Assembly (NCBI GenBank): GCA_934047225.1
Contig: OW203998.1
Coordinates: 16,383,280-16,447,279, forward strand
Reading direction: 5' to 3'
Length of the DNA stretch: 64,000 bases
Origin: Ypsolopha sequella
Taxonomy: Eukaryota; Arthropoda; Insecta; Lepidoptera; Ypsolophidae
In this document: one piece after another, positions 45,543 to 56,833 of the stretch
Numbering within the stretch: position 1 is the stretch's first letter
Layout: every line of letters starts with the position of its first letter
The notes under the pieces: model-generated
Seen by the model: only the letters and a program-made list of their open reading frames with translations
What the model was told of the DNA's origin: nothing
The model's database searches: none
Translations under genes and position numbers: made by a program

Positions 45543-46429
45543 TTGGAGTTTTAATAAAACAATTACAATGCCAACTACAGAAAAGTACACATGAAAATGT
45601 TGGTATTTTTGGTAGGGAAACAGTTTCAGTATCTTGGAACATTTTAGGTAAGTTTTAGAACGGCTAAGCTAATTGAACCAAAATTTGTTACATATATATT
45701 TTACCTTTAGGACGAACTAGTTTTTTGGTATTCCTTCAGCTCAGAACAGAGCCGGTAGAACAAATCAATACTTAACCTTCGTGGTTATTATTTTATGACA
45801 ACCCAGAACCACTTTGGCCTAATAGTTTGTCCTAAAATAGGGTTTGGTCGGTAACTATAGAAATATAAAGGCCCCGGGAAAAATACGCAAAATCATTGCG
45901 TTGGCAAAATTCATGAATATTCCCGAGTATATTCTCAGTTACCACAAATTTAAATTAAAAGATATTCGTAGCAAATAAATTTACAAGTTTGCTAGTCCAT
46001 ATGTAAGTACTAACAAACGTGGTGTGAAACATCTCTTACTTACAAAACTCATTAATAAATCATTCACGGGAGCATATTAATTAAAATTCACAGAAAACAA
46101 CAACGAAACTCTCGAAGGCCGACCACTAAACGCAGGTTGCTTGTAATTAATTATGGGAAATGATAGTGATTTGACGATATTCCTCACGATTTAAAATTAT
46201 TAAAAACGTGTTATTCGGAATAAAAATTGACACTTATTAATTGTTTTATTTATGGGCGAACCTTATCTTTAATGTTGTGTCAATTCAACAAGGTTATCTA
46301 ATAAAATTATAATATAAATTTTGGAAACAAACACACAAGAAACTGAGTGATTTTCCGATGAATGCAGCAGTGAAAACAAGGTCTTCTACATATACTCACG
46401 CCTGTTTCCTAGAGGGTTATGCAGACTGA
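45543..46429. other. no gene recognised
   Basis: AT-rich and featureless. Confidence 0.4.
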
Positions 46430-46780
46430 TATCCATCTCTTTCGCCTCTTCCGGATCCATCAATCTAGTCATACAAGCTCTTCTATTCCGGGTACTTTTG
46501 ACATTGCCCTTCTTCAGTATGTCACCACTTTGGTAAGCATACGTCGTTCTAGGGCGGCCTGACTGAGCTTTACCTTACAATAGTGTGCCATACATTTCTT
46601 TCGTCACTCTACTTTCATTCATCCTCTCTATATGTCCAAACCACCGATGCATTCCTTTTTCTAGCCTTTTTCACGTTCTTTCAGGCCGCAACAATCCCGT
46701 ATGTTGATCTTTTCACTCTATTATTCAATGTTATTGTTCAAAAGGTGGTAGAGCTGATGCCGGGCTCGACTGTGGAGGTA
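46430..46780 (-). mobile_element. LINE fragment: C-terminal part of reverse-transcriptase ORF
   Basis: On the - strand RWFGHIERMNESRVTKEMY, then (after a stop) SGRPRTTY..SGDILKKGN and VKSTRNRRACMTRLMDPEEA read as the conserved C-terminal end of a lepidopteran non-LTR ORF2. Stops and altered residues show it is dead. The + open frame at 46583-46813 is its antisense shadow. Confidence 0.75.
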
Positions 46781-47105
46781 CCACCATCTTACTTGGAGAC
46801 CCTCTCGAAGTAATTCGGGGGAGAGTAAGAGGACAACTCACAGGCAAAAAACCAGGAGGACCACCAAGCCTGGGACCGATGGATGGCGGTATATTCATCC
46901 CTAATAGCCGGGCCTTATATGGAACAGACTGGTGACGGGCAGCGGCGTCACTGGTGCGAGGGTTTCGGCACCGCGCTCACCAACCCGCCTGTCCAGCGTG
47001 TGTGAGTATGGGCAATTCTTCCAGGATGACCGCCGGGAGTGGCAAAGTAGTGGAAAGACTTATGTCAAGCAGTGGACGAACTAGGCTGATGGATGGATGG
47101 ATGGA
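46740..47105 (+). mobile_element. LINE 3' end, + strand, with (ATGG)n tail
   Basis: It ends ggaaagacttatgtcaagca + gtggacgaactaggctg followed by gatggatggatggatgg. The 'tatgtc.agcagtggac..' string before a simple repeat is a common 3' end of moth LINEs. It lies head to head with the - strand LINE fragment. Confidence 0.6.
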
Positions 47106-47321
47106 TACACCCGATAATACATTACTTGGGATGTTCTTATTGCGTTTACCGTAACGCTCTTGGATAAGCTTACATAGATGGATACAGCTCATTTGGTCAA
47201 ATGTTTATCACGCTTTGATACGTTGACACACAAACTTCATTCAAAGACGTCCGTGTAGTGCACGGACGCCAGCATGACAGGTAACCTATTAGTACTTCTC
47301 ATTGCGGCGTCATGCTCTAAC
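47106..47321. other. no feature recognised
   Basis: Short unremarkable stretch. Confidence 0.4.
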
Positions 47322-47860
47322 CAGGGGTCGGCAACCTTATGACATAGGAGGGCCACAAATGTTACCAGAGGATCAGCGGGGGCCGCATATAATAAATAAC
47401 GCATTAGTCAATTTCGTATCTTATTTATTGTAGTTTAGGACACAAAGTATTAATAAAATCTAATGGAATTTTTGCGGCTGCATTTGACTTGCATTTTAGA
47501 CGTAAAAATACGCAGTATTAAAGTCTAATTTTTCATTTCGTAGAATTATGACAGTTCAAGGAAAGGGATGGAACTGTGCAAGTAAGCGAGATGAACTGTA
47601 TCGTTTCTCCTTTACTAGCACAGAGCCATCCCTTTCCCTGAAATGTCAGAATTCTACGGAATGAAAAATCAGAGTTTAGGTCTAAATGTGCATCCGTTAC
47701 CTGAAAACAATGCTTGCTTGTTAGTTCAGAATGGAAAATGTCTGCTCACACAAATATGTACAACTAAATACAGTTATCATGCAGCGATTGGGAACCGCGA
47801 GGGCCGCACCGAAGTGGTTCACGGGCCGCATGCGGCCCGCGGGCCGCCGGTTGCCGGAGT
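47322..47860. mobile_element. hAT-like element with a nested palindrome
   Basis: The left CAGGGGTCGGCAACC is paired with the right ggttgccgg. The target flanks have decayed. Between them a near-perfect palindrome (47523-47670: ttcatttcgtagaatt .. ttcaaggaaagggatgg and its inverse) looks like a second, inserted MITE. The open frames at 47643-48008 derive from these repeats. Confidence 0.6.
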
Positions 47861-48398
47861 CTAAACGGTTATCGTTTACAAAAAGAGAGCTTGAAACGCA
47901 CTTAAAACCAAAAATTAAATAAACGTCATTTAAATTATTATTTAAACAATACAATGCTGATATAATGCCGAAATTGTATCGGTGAAACGGTTGGCATATA
48001 GTCAACAATAATCACACGTGAGTGTTCAAGCCGTATGTAGTAATAATTTAGCATGTCAGCTGACGCGAGTTTTAATAATATTAAACGTCATTTAATTTTT
48101 TTATTTTGAGACGTCTGACAACTTCAGAAAAGATGTTATTTTGCTAAATCTTTCCAAATATTTTGAGCTAATGATGAGAAAAATATATGATAAGAATATA
48201 TATGATGATAACAAGTTTTTCATTCGAATTTCCAAGTAAGACGCGTTTGACATCGCGAACAAGAATTTGTTGTAGCACTTTTTGTTTTCTACGCCATAGC
48301 ACAATAATATCAGTTTTCAGTTGGTATTTAAAAGTCATGAATCATGAATATGAATATTATATCCTTTAATAACAGAAGTAAAAAATATAATATAGCCG
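47861..48398. other. no gene recognised
   Basis: AT-rich, no supported feature. Confidence 0.4.
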
Positions 48399-48560
48399 AT
48401 TCTGAAGGCTTTAATTTTAGTTTTACTGCTGTTAAAACTAAATTTTCTTCAGCGCAAAAAAATTCTTAAGTGTTAGACTTAGAAGCTAAATTACTTTGGA
48501 AAAATTCAAGTTTTGACAGGACTAAAACTAAAATTAAAGCCTTTAGAATCGGCTTTAATA
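48399..48560. mobile_element. palindromic MITE, 'agccgattctgaaggcttt' family, copy 2
   Basis: The arms tagccgattctgaaggcttt and aaagcctttagaatcggct are inverted; it is the same family as 4091-4260. Confidence 0.8.
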
Positions 48561-49192
48561 CCTACCTATATAGCGTACCTACTTATAGTTAGGTACATTA
48601 CACAATTATCTCTATCAAGGCTGGAACAGCTACTAATTTTACAGGTGGATTTGCTAACCAGTAAATAGAAATAACGATGTCTATAATTAGCTGACCTTAC
48701 GATCAATTCAACCAATAGCCCATCAGTGAATCTGCAATCACGTTATAAGGTCACATTCACACCGCAGGTCACCTCGTTATTAAAACCGTTTATTACAGAT
48801 ATAAGTTAATTAATAAAACAGTAAGCAGAAAAGTAGGTGTGGCTTATCCTGCAGCGAGCTCTGATTGGTCAGTTGATTGCATTTCACTTCGGACGTGAGG
48901 AAAATGCTTAAGGGGGAACGATTCGAGCAGCTAGGCACCACATCCTCGTGAGATGGCGCTGTTTTGCCAATATTGATATTGAATTTTTTAATGATCTTAC
49001 TTTGTAATATAAACAAACAGAACCTCACTTCGCGATCCAATACAAGCATATGTGATAAGTTCTAATCATTACACAATCGATAAATCATTCAACTTTTACA
49101 TAAATTGGCCTACAAGTTTAATTGTACCGATCTCTGTGTATACAAGAAATCTTACCCACACATGTAAATTGTCACTACAGGTAATTAATGAT
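48561..49192. other. no gene recognised
   Basis: Unremarkable; the 79-codon - frame at 48810-49049 has no recognisable features. Confidence 0.4.
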
Positions 49193-49484
49193 AGCAAATT
49201 TCATTCACCTCAACAAGACATCGCGTGGCGCATTGTAGCGTATACTTACTTCGCAATTCATGGTATCTAGGTTCGATCCTCTATCATAAATTCTTTTTGT
49301 GTTTTAAATTTGTATTATTTTGCTATGTATGAAAATATAGCAAATTTCGTTCACCTCAACAAGACACCGCGTGGTACATTGTAGCGTATGCTTGCTTCGC
49401 AATTTATGGTATCTAGGTTCGATCCCCTATCATAAATTCTTTTTGTGTTTTAATTTGTATTATTTTGCTATGAATGAAATTTTA
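49193..49484 (+). repeat. 146-bp tandem duplication with tRNA-like B box
   Basis: Two head-to-tail units (49193 and 49339) begin agcaaatttc(a/g)ttcacctcaac. Each contains attgtagcgtatgcttgctt-like sequence and ctaggttcgatcc(t/c)ctat, a good Pol III B box. It is probably a duplicated tRNA-derived SINE head. No clover-leaf tRNA can be drawn with confidence. Confidence 0.7.
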
Positions 49485-49950
49485 TTATGAAAATATAATG
49501 AGAAGTTTTTATAATGAAATAAAAAAGACCAATTATAAGATTTATTTATTTACAAGATCGTAACACTTGCATTTTTCGTTACTTTCATTAGTATTATTTC
49601 TGGTAATACGCATTCCTTGTAAAACGATACCAATTTTGGTATCATTCCTTGTATAAAGTCTTCATCCCTGTCAACTTCCACCACACACAGTGATGGGTTG
49701 CAGCGGTGTTATGAAGCACACAAAATAACACTTCGCCATTTTTGTCACTTTGAGCTGTCCCTAGACCTGCAATAAAATAAAATTGTGAAAGTACTGAAGA
49801 AAGTAGAGAATCATAAGTTCATAACGTAAGGAAGTAAGAAATAATAATGTGTCATGGTGTAAGTTTAGTGGTTTTTGATAGTTGTAGCTAAATTAACTTA
49901 TCTATAAAAATATGTTTATTTTGCGATTTCAGGATTGTCCCTACAGTATA
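49485..49950. other. no gene recognised
   Basis: AT-rich sequence without supported features. Confidence 0.4.
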
Positions 49951-50212
49951 CAAGGTGACTTTTTGATCATCGTCCAAATTCATACTGGTGGCTTGGTAAG
50001 TGATCGGTATCATGCATCAATAACAATTTTGGTAAAATTCGTAAAATGAAATTTCAACTCCCCATAGTGATTCACTCGGGACTGGAACTGAATTTATATG
50101 GGAAGCCGAAATTTCATTATACGAATTTCACAAAAATTGTTACTGATCCAAGATACTGATCACTTATCAAGCCTCCAGCATGAATTTGGACGATGATCAA
50201 AAAGTCACCTTG
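49951..50212. mobile_element. 'caaggtgactttttgatcatc' MITE, full length
   Basis: A 262-bp palindromic element with ends caaggtgactttttgatcat and atgatcaaaaagtcaccttg, flanked by TA. It is very similar to 25761-26023 and abuts a SINE tail, as the 25576 copy does. Confidence 0.85.
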
Positions 50213-50213
50213 T

Positions 50214-50395
50214 ATATATCGTCACAACTTGAATCCCCGCGGGGGTGTCAGAGGTATTTTCCTAGTGTGGACTGTACGGTGAAAGTCATAGTCCACACAT
50301 GTACACCCTCATTTCACCGACGATTGTTACGTCTGTTACGATTGTATGGAGATTGAGACTACAGCATTTTACTGCCTGAGCTACGCCACTGTCCC
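50214..50395 (-). mobile_element. tRNA-derived SINE, - strand
   Basis: Read on the - strand it starts with an A-box-like acagtggcgtagctcagg, continues through aatcgtcggtgaaatg and the paired gtgtggact / agtccacac arms, and ends gttgtgacgatatat. It lacks part of the core present at 25223. Confidence 0.65.
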
Positions 50396-51016
50396 CATAT
50401 TAAAAGTACTAAAATGTGATAAATAACAATAATTTCACAAACCTGGTAATAATAGCTGTGCTTTTTGTTCATTTTGAAAGCGCCATCTGCTAGAATAATG
50501 GCGAATTTTTTTCTCTCCTTGGCTGCAGTTTCGATATCCTGGTTGTTTCTCGCCAGTGAAGGAAAATAAAAAAAAATATATATTTTAAAATCTCATTTCT
50601 TCCATTTCTTTGTCATCAATGTTTAAATTACATAGTACCCAATTTTCCTTTTTCCGTATTTTAACTACATCACATCAGCGAAGCAAAGCATATAATATGT
50701 ATGTGTGTATTTGATGTTTTCAGAGATACAAATATTTTGAAATCAGGACCTGTTTCTTTATTTCGTATTTATTCATGATAGATATAACTTGAAAATGTTT
50801 AGACTTCAAGAGATAAAATTTTAGTATTACATACCGAAATTACGGTACATTTGGTACAATGGCAACACTAGTTAGAATCAAAAAAGAAATTATAAATTAT
50901 AATAAGAATTCGGAGCGGCAACGCCGCAGTCGTCCCCGCTCCGTACATCTGGCAGCGTTGCATAATATACACATACGTAAAAAAGGTACTCACACATGCT
51001 TGTATGTTACTGCGTA
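50396..51016. other. no gene recognised
   Basis: Near 50912-50965 a CG-rich string with catctggcagcgttgc resembles the motif at 4811. The rest is AT-rich. Confidence 0.4.
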
Positions 51017-51415
51017 GTGCGCACCAGAGCTGTCACATGGACCAAATATAAGCCCTAAGTTGGTCCGTTCAAATAGGACTCGGACCTGGTCCGATGGACT
51101 TTTATGGTGAGCCCTAAACTCCAGCGGACCGAACGGACTAGCCCTATTTCGGTAAAAAGTCGGTCCGGTCCGAGTTGGTCCGAAACAGTCCGTTAGATTA
51201 CTTCAATAGAGTTATGCAATAAATGCTGTGCTACAATTTGATAAATAGTCGAAAAAATTTCGTGTATTTTATTGAATAATATTGAAATACCTGAAAACTT
51301 CGATTAAGATGATGGCATACGCTAGCAACTTTTTTTTAATTTCCGTCCAGCACAATAAGTCTAATGGCAAAGACCTTATTTGCTTTTCATAGAAGCGATT
51401 ATACTCGTATGTTGG

Positions 51416-52819
51416 AAAAAAAATTGTTTTGGCCATATCTTCGGAACGGAAGGTGGTACATCCCTAGGGGTCGGACCATAGGGTGCCAAAAATATTTTTT
51501 TTTTTATAAATGTCAAAACTTTAACCGCCCGTATCTCCTAGACGGCTTGAGTTAGACCCATGTTGATGGGTGTCTAAGAAAAGGTCTCGCCGAGATCTAG
51601 CCCCCCTCCCGGTGTCAAAACTTTAACGGCCCGTATCTCCCAAACGGCTGAAGCTAGACCCATGTTCATGGTACTCTAAGAAAAGGGCTCGACGAGCTCT
51701 AACTAAAAAGGAAAAAAAAAAAAACGAAAAAAGAAAAATATTTTTGCCAAAACTTTGATCGGCTATATCTCACGAACCGTAAGTCCTAGCGAGTTGCGGT
51801 TTCGACTTCAGTGATTGGTTTGCCGAGGACTTCCTGACCGCATAAAAAAATTTGACATTTGACAGGTTTTGACATTTTTTTGACAGGTCCAAAAAAGTGC
51901 TCTGATTCGCTTGAAACTCGGTATCAAGGGGCAAGTGGGGTCGGTGATTACGAATTCATTGTTAAATTTGACACTTTTTGACAACCGACAAGGATTTTGA
52001 CACTTTTTTGAAAAAAAATTGATCGGACTCGGCCTCGCTGGCGTGTTCTCCGTCCTCACATGCTCGTTTTTCGGCCTCGCTAGAAAGACACTTGAAGGCT
52101 CGGCCTTCGGCCTCGCCATTAAGGCTGATTTACACAGGGTCAGTAACTGACTACAAATTCGAGGCAAGTCAGTGCTGACCCGAAAAAAACCCTGTGTAAA
52201 CTGATTTGAAGTCAGTACAGTGGCTTGAAGTCAGCGCTGACTTGAATATTCGCACACGAATATTTTGAAGTCAGTGTCGGCGCCGGCACTACTGACTTGT
52301 GCACTGACCCTGTATAAACCTGCTTTTAGATCCGAAGAAATGTCCGATCAAATTTTTTTCAAAAAAGTGTCAAAATCCTTGTCGGTTGTCAAAAAGTGTC
52401 AAATTTAACAATGAATTCGTAATCACCGACCCCACTTGCCCCTTGATACCGAGTTTCAAGCGAATCGGAGCACTTTTTCGGACCTGTCAAAAAAATGTCA
52501 AAACCTGTCAAATGTCAAATTTTTCAGTTAGAGCTCGTCGGGCCCTTTTCTTAGAGTACCATGAACATGGGTCTAGCTTCAGCCGTTTGGGAGATACGGG
52601 CCGTTAAAGTTTTGACACTGGGGGGGGCTAGATCTCGGTGAGACCTTTTCTTAGACACCCATCAACATGGGTCTAACTCAAGCCGTCTAGGAGATACGGG
52701 CGGTTAAAGTTTTGACATTAAAAAAAAAAAAAAAACTTTTTTGGCACCCTATGGTCCGACCCCTAGGGATGTACCACCTTCCGTTCCGAAGATATGGCCA
52801 AAACAATTTTTTTTTCGGT
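51416..52819. repeat. 1.4-kb foldback inside the composite element
   Basis: Long arms mirror each other: attgttttggccatatcttc / gaagatatggccaaaacaat, ccctaggggtcggaccatag / ctatggtccgacccctaggg, gacccatgttgatgggtgtc / gacacccatcaacatgggtc, and ccttgataccgagtttcaag in both directions. Identity is high over some 550 bases per arm. Predicted proteins on both strands here (51808-52167, 52386-52607, 52687-52993) are translations of the arms, not genes. Confidence 0.85.
52121..52324. mobile_element. innermost palindromic MITE
   Basis: The ends ggctgatttacacagggtca and its near-inverse tgaccctgtataaacctgc are paired; 'gaagtcag' motifs repeat inside. It sits at the centre of the 1.4-kb foldback. Confidence 0.7.
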
Positions 52820-52849
52820 ACATCCCTTAAAAAAAAAAGGCAATTTTTC

Positions 52850-53150
52850 CCATCCCTAGTGATTGAGGACATCCCTAGGAACTGCGCACGCTCGCGCTTC
52901 GCGCTCGCGTACTTGTCCCGGCGAACTTCGCCCGCTCGCGCTTCACGCTCGCGGGCTCGTTCTGTCAAAAATATCAATCTTTCCCATCCCTAGTACCCAG
53001 GTACATCACTACGAACTGCGCCCGCTCGCGCTTCGCGCTCGAGGGCTCGTTCTGTCAATAACGTCAGAAAATGACAATTTTTCCCATCCCTAGTACCCAG
53101 GTACATCACTACGAACTTCGCTCGCTCGCTCGTTCGTGCTCGTTCGAAGG
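52850..53150 (+). repeat. CG-rich tandem array (~105-bp unit)
   Basis: The units share gaact(g/t)cgcccgctcgcg + cttcgcgctcg, gggctcgttctgtca and ttcccatccctagtacccag + gtacatcac. Two full and two partial units are seen. CG content is far above the surroundings. Confidence 0.8.
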
Positions 53151-53780
53151 CTCGCCCAAAGAGTACTATGAATGGCTCGCCCTTTGGGCTCGCCTACTCA
53201 CTCGAAAAATTTTTCAAAACTCCCATACAACGACACGTCTCACTAAAATGTCAAAAAACCATGTCAAATGTCAAAAAATGTCAAATGTCAAGGTTTTTCC
53301 CCACTCAGTATTAGACACCTGACATTGTTTTCATACATTACTACCATCTCAAAAGACTCCTTCAAACTAAACAACCATGTCAGTCAGTCAGTCAGTGAGT
53401 TACCGTTTTGTAGTAGCTTTATATATAGTCAAAAAAAATTAAGTATGGACAATATGAAGAAAATATGAATGAATACATACCTGCAAAACATATATTTCGA
53501 TTCTTAGTCGTCAACTCGTCATCACATCCTTCGAATAACATTATTTTGTCATGCTATACTTGCATAAAACCATCCATAATCATTTCGTTACACACAACGG
53601 ACCAGCAACGGACCAACGGACTGAACGGACTAACCCGAAGCCCGAAAAAGTCCGATCGGTCCGTGGTCCGCGGACCTGCTCACGGTTGAAAAAGTCCTAT
53701 TTGATGATTTAGGACTTTTTATACGTTTTCGGTCTTTTACGGACTTTTTATTTGGTCCATATGACAGCTCTGGTGCGCAC

Positions 53781-54696
53781 CACTACAATGTCAGAATTTG
53801 ACGAAATATCATTACTAAAATGTGCTTGAAAGGTAATTTTTAAAAATATATTTTATTAATTCGCGACTTATTGTGGCGTTACTAAGATTATTGACATAAT
53901 TTTCAGTACATATAACCATATGGTTAACTCAGGAAAAGGCCTGAACTTTTGTATAGGAATCGGATCCCCTTAAGAGGATATACCGTGGCGATTATAAGAA
54001 ACATAGAAGCCAGAAGCTCACCTTGAATTAAATAAATTAGCTTGAGTGTATGAAAACGAAAAAAAAATGAACTAAAAGGAAAATTTCACGTCCCACGTTC
54101 GATGTAATAATAGAAGCTACACTATTTGTAAAAAAAAAAACAAACAAGCATTAAGAAACCATGTTGTCTTGTATTACAGCTATTATTATAAAATTGAAAA
54201 TCCACCACTTTGATCTTCCGTACGACATAAAGTTATTTCGTCATAATTTTTTGTGGACCAAGGTCATCCCTAAACATTAATGTGAAAATTTTGCAATGTC
54301 TTCGAAGAATTGTGTTTATTTAAATTAAGGTTATCACATAACCAACTTTATACTATTTTTGCGAAGCTTTCTTATTTCCAAGCTTTGATTTTTACTGCAA
54401 ATAATTTTGTATTTTCATATATTTATAAAAGTTCAATAGATACTTTACAAATATAGAATTATAGAATCGGGCTTTATTTACTTTTTATAACATAATATAT
54501 ACAAAACTACAATAATATCATAAAAATAAAATGTTTTAATAGAAATAGAAAATTATTATTAGATATATAAATTAGAAATTAAAGAAAGTATTCAAGGAAA
54601 TTATTCGATAGCACAACAATAAATGACTAGTAAAATTAATTAAATAACTCAGTCAATATTTTTTGGACAACATATAAATACATATATAATTTAATA
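53781..54696. other. no gene recognised
   Basis: Very AT-rich; no structure could be supported. Confidence 0.4.
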
Positions 54697-55472
54697 AGAA
54701 CCATAGAATTTATTGAAACAATTTATCTGCAGATAATTAACTGGTTTAATACTATTTTTACAAATTGACAAGTAAATTTGTATTAATAGTATATGTTGTC
54801 ACTTCTTGATGGAACATTTTAACAATGATCGAAAATTGAAAAATACGTGTACTATGTTCCACTAATTTAATCGATTTAATCGATGAAACCGGTAGCGTAA
54901 TCATGCTTAAATATATTTTCAATGCAAGTGCTCGTAAAGGCCCACTTTTTATGCATCAAAACCGAACAGAAAGTCGATTATTTTGCCCTAGGGCTTTATA
55001 ATTTTTTTTTTTTATTTATTTACAATGGTTGGCTAACCTGCAGCTTTTCCTATGTACCATAAACGTTATACTTTTTTTACACCATTTAACGGCTATGGAT
55101 ACAGTCCTTTTGAGCTAATTATAATTTAAAGTTCACAAGATTATATTTGTTTTCATTTCCTTACACTATGCATTGAAAAATGTAGTATGATACACGGGCG
55201 TAAAAGCAATAAATTACTCGGTTACGTTTAAAACACTCGCTACACTCGTGTTTTAAATCGTCCTCGTAATTTATTCCTTTGCGCCCTTGTAGCATAAACT
55301 ACTATAGTGGAACATAGTACACGTATTTTTAAATTTTCTATCATTGTTAAAATGGTCCATCAAGAAGTGACAACATATACTATTAATACAAATTTACTTG
55401 TCAATTAGTAAAAATAGTATTAAACCAGTTAATTATCTGCAGATAAATTGTTTCAATAAATTCTATGGTTCT
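54697..55472. mobile_element. 776-bp MITE with ~170-bp inverted arms, possible AATA target duplication
   Basis: Arms from agaaccatagaatttattg inward (54697 to about 54870) are mirrored at about 55305-55472, including acaatttatctgcagataat, agtatatgttgtcacttctt and aacattttaacaatgat. AATA flanks both sides. The middle matches 13530-13780. A 116-bp insertion (about 54988-55103, starting ctagggctttataa) interrupts the middle relative to that copy. Confidence 0.8.
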
Positions 55473-56485
55473 AATAAATTTGTATATATTAATGAGTGTT
55501 TCAGTAACTCTTCGGTTTTCAGTTAATCCGGAACTGAACAATAGATTCGATTGCAGAACAGTATGATCATACCTCTTATATCAAGACTAAGCATTGTTTA
55601 GCTTTACATACAATTATTGATAGAAAGTCCACGCATGCAATTCCTTTGCCTGTACATATTTGATATGCCAATCCGGTTATAAACAACAAAAACACAATCC
55701 CTTTGAGATGATCAGAGAAAAACAACCACTGTTTTCATTTCACAATACGACGTCCAGTAGAACAAAGCGATTCTCACCGGTGAATAGATCAGAATAATCT
55801 TCAAAACAAACAAACTCTTCTGATAATATAATAGTAGACAGATCAAAACACACTGGTTCTTCGGAAAATTTAACGGTGTAAACGAAAATAAAAGTCCGGC
55901 GGTAAATTCGAGTACATTTCACTTTCTTTGTGTTTTTTGAATCATATTCGTTTGTTGATATCTCAGAACATTTAAATAGTTAGAAAGGCCTTGGAGCTGT
56001 ATGCGTACCAGAACCTTTGTCGCCTCACACCCACAGGCACACACCTTGTCGTAATTGAAATACTATCAAAACTTTAATCCAAGTGGTTGTTCTTTCTACG
56101 CACAACAAATGACTTATATCGAAAACTTATCAAATGAAAAAACTACCGTATCTCTGTGTAAAACGGTGTATTTTTCAAACAAACGATTTCATTTACGACG
56201 TTTTAGTTTTGATACCATATGACCATTATAAACCTACCGGCTTTAGGTGGTTGATAACTTGACCGGAGCGGTATTGCGAACTTAATATTAAACACAGTCT
56301 GATTATATGACGTGATGATTTATTGCTAGGGATGGGAACAGATGTATTTTCTTAACGTAAAACTTCGACTAACTTTTTTTATAATCAATCGAGAAACCAA
56401 TTTGCTCTGAGACAATTTGTGTGTTGTTTTTTTCTATTTTTATTATCTTGTTTTACACATTTTAGAAAAATTGTTTTAACGTGTA
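55473..56485. other. no gene recognised
   Basis: The 60-codon - frame at 55740-55922 shows a mild internal repeat (EEPVCFDLS / EEFVCFEDYS) but nothing else; not called as a gene. Confidence 0.4.
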
Positions 56486-56690
56486 TTAGGTGTATATAAG
56501 GTGATTTCATTGATATAGCCAAATTCATACTTAAAACTTTGTAAGTGATCAGTAATAATGATAATATATGGTCACGACATGAATCCCCGAGGGGGTATCA
56601 GAGGTATTCCGAGTGTGAACTGTGAAATGCAAGTTACAGTCCACACTCGGTACAACCGCGTTTCACCGACGAATATATTAAGATTTAACG
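56486..56690. mobile_element. MITE fragment joined to SINE tail
   Basis: Left: taaggtgatttcattgat .. gtaagtgatcagtaataatg is the left half of the 'aaggtgac' MITE. Right: ggtcacgacatgaatccccg through cggtacaaccgcgtttcacc is the SINE tail on the - strand. It is the third place where these two families adjoin. Confidence 0.6.
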
Positions 56691-56833
56691 TATTTTAAAT
56701 TATATTATGGTAGCTTCAAAATAATTGGATTTTTCATAAACACTCTTATGGAAAATCCCATTTCAAAGGAGAATGGGCGTTTTGGTCCATACCACCAATA
56801 CACTTGTATTAGGTGACATAAATAGGTATTATA

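Larger units (their letters stand above)
51025..53772. mobile_element. 2.75-kb hAT-ended composite element with nested layers
   Basis: The ends cagagctgtcacatggacc and ggtccatatgacagctctg are inverted repeats of about 24 bases. They are flanked on each side by GTGCGCAC (51017-51024, 53773-53780), an 8-bp duplication of hAT type. GTGCGCAC is itself palindromic, so it could instead be part of the inverted end. Just inside, both ends carry variants of 'ggtccg' (gtccgatggac, cggtccggtccgag; cggaccaacggac). It has no transposase. The interior consists of a large foldback, an inner MITE and a tandem array, listed separately. Confidence 0.75.

Noticed and set aside
51808..52993. Several 70-120 codon ORFs on both strands with shared peptides
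   Set aside because: They are translations of the two arms of one foldback element; the same peptides appear on opposite strands.
52863..53322. Arg/Ala/Ser-rich ORFs in a CG-rich stretch
   Set aside because: The amino-acid repeats follow a DNA tandem array of about 105 bp; no start, splice or domain evidence.
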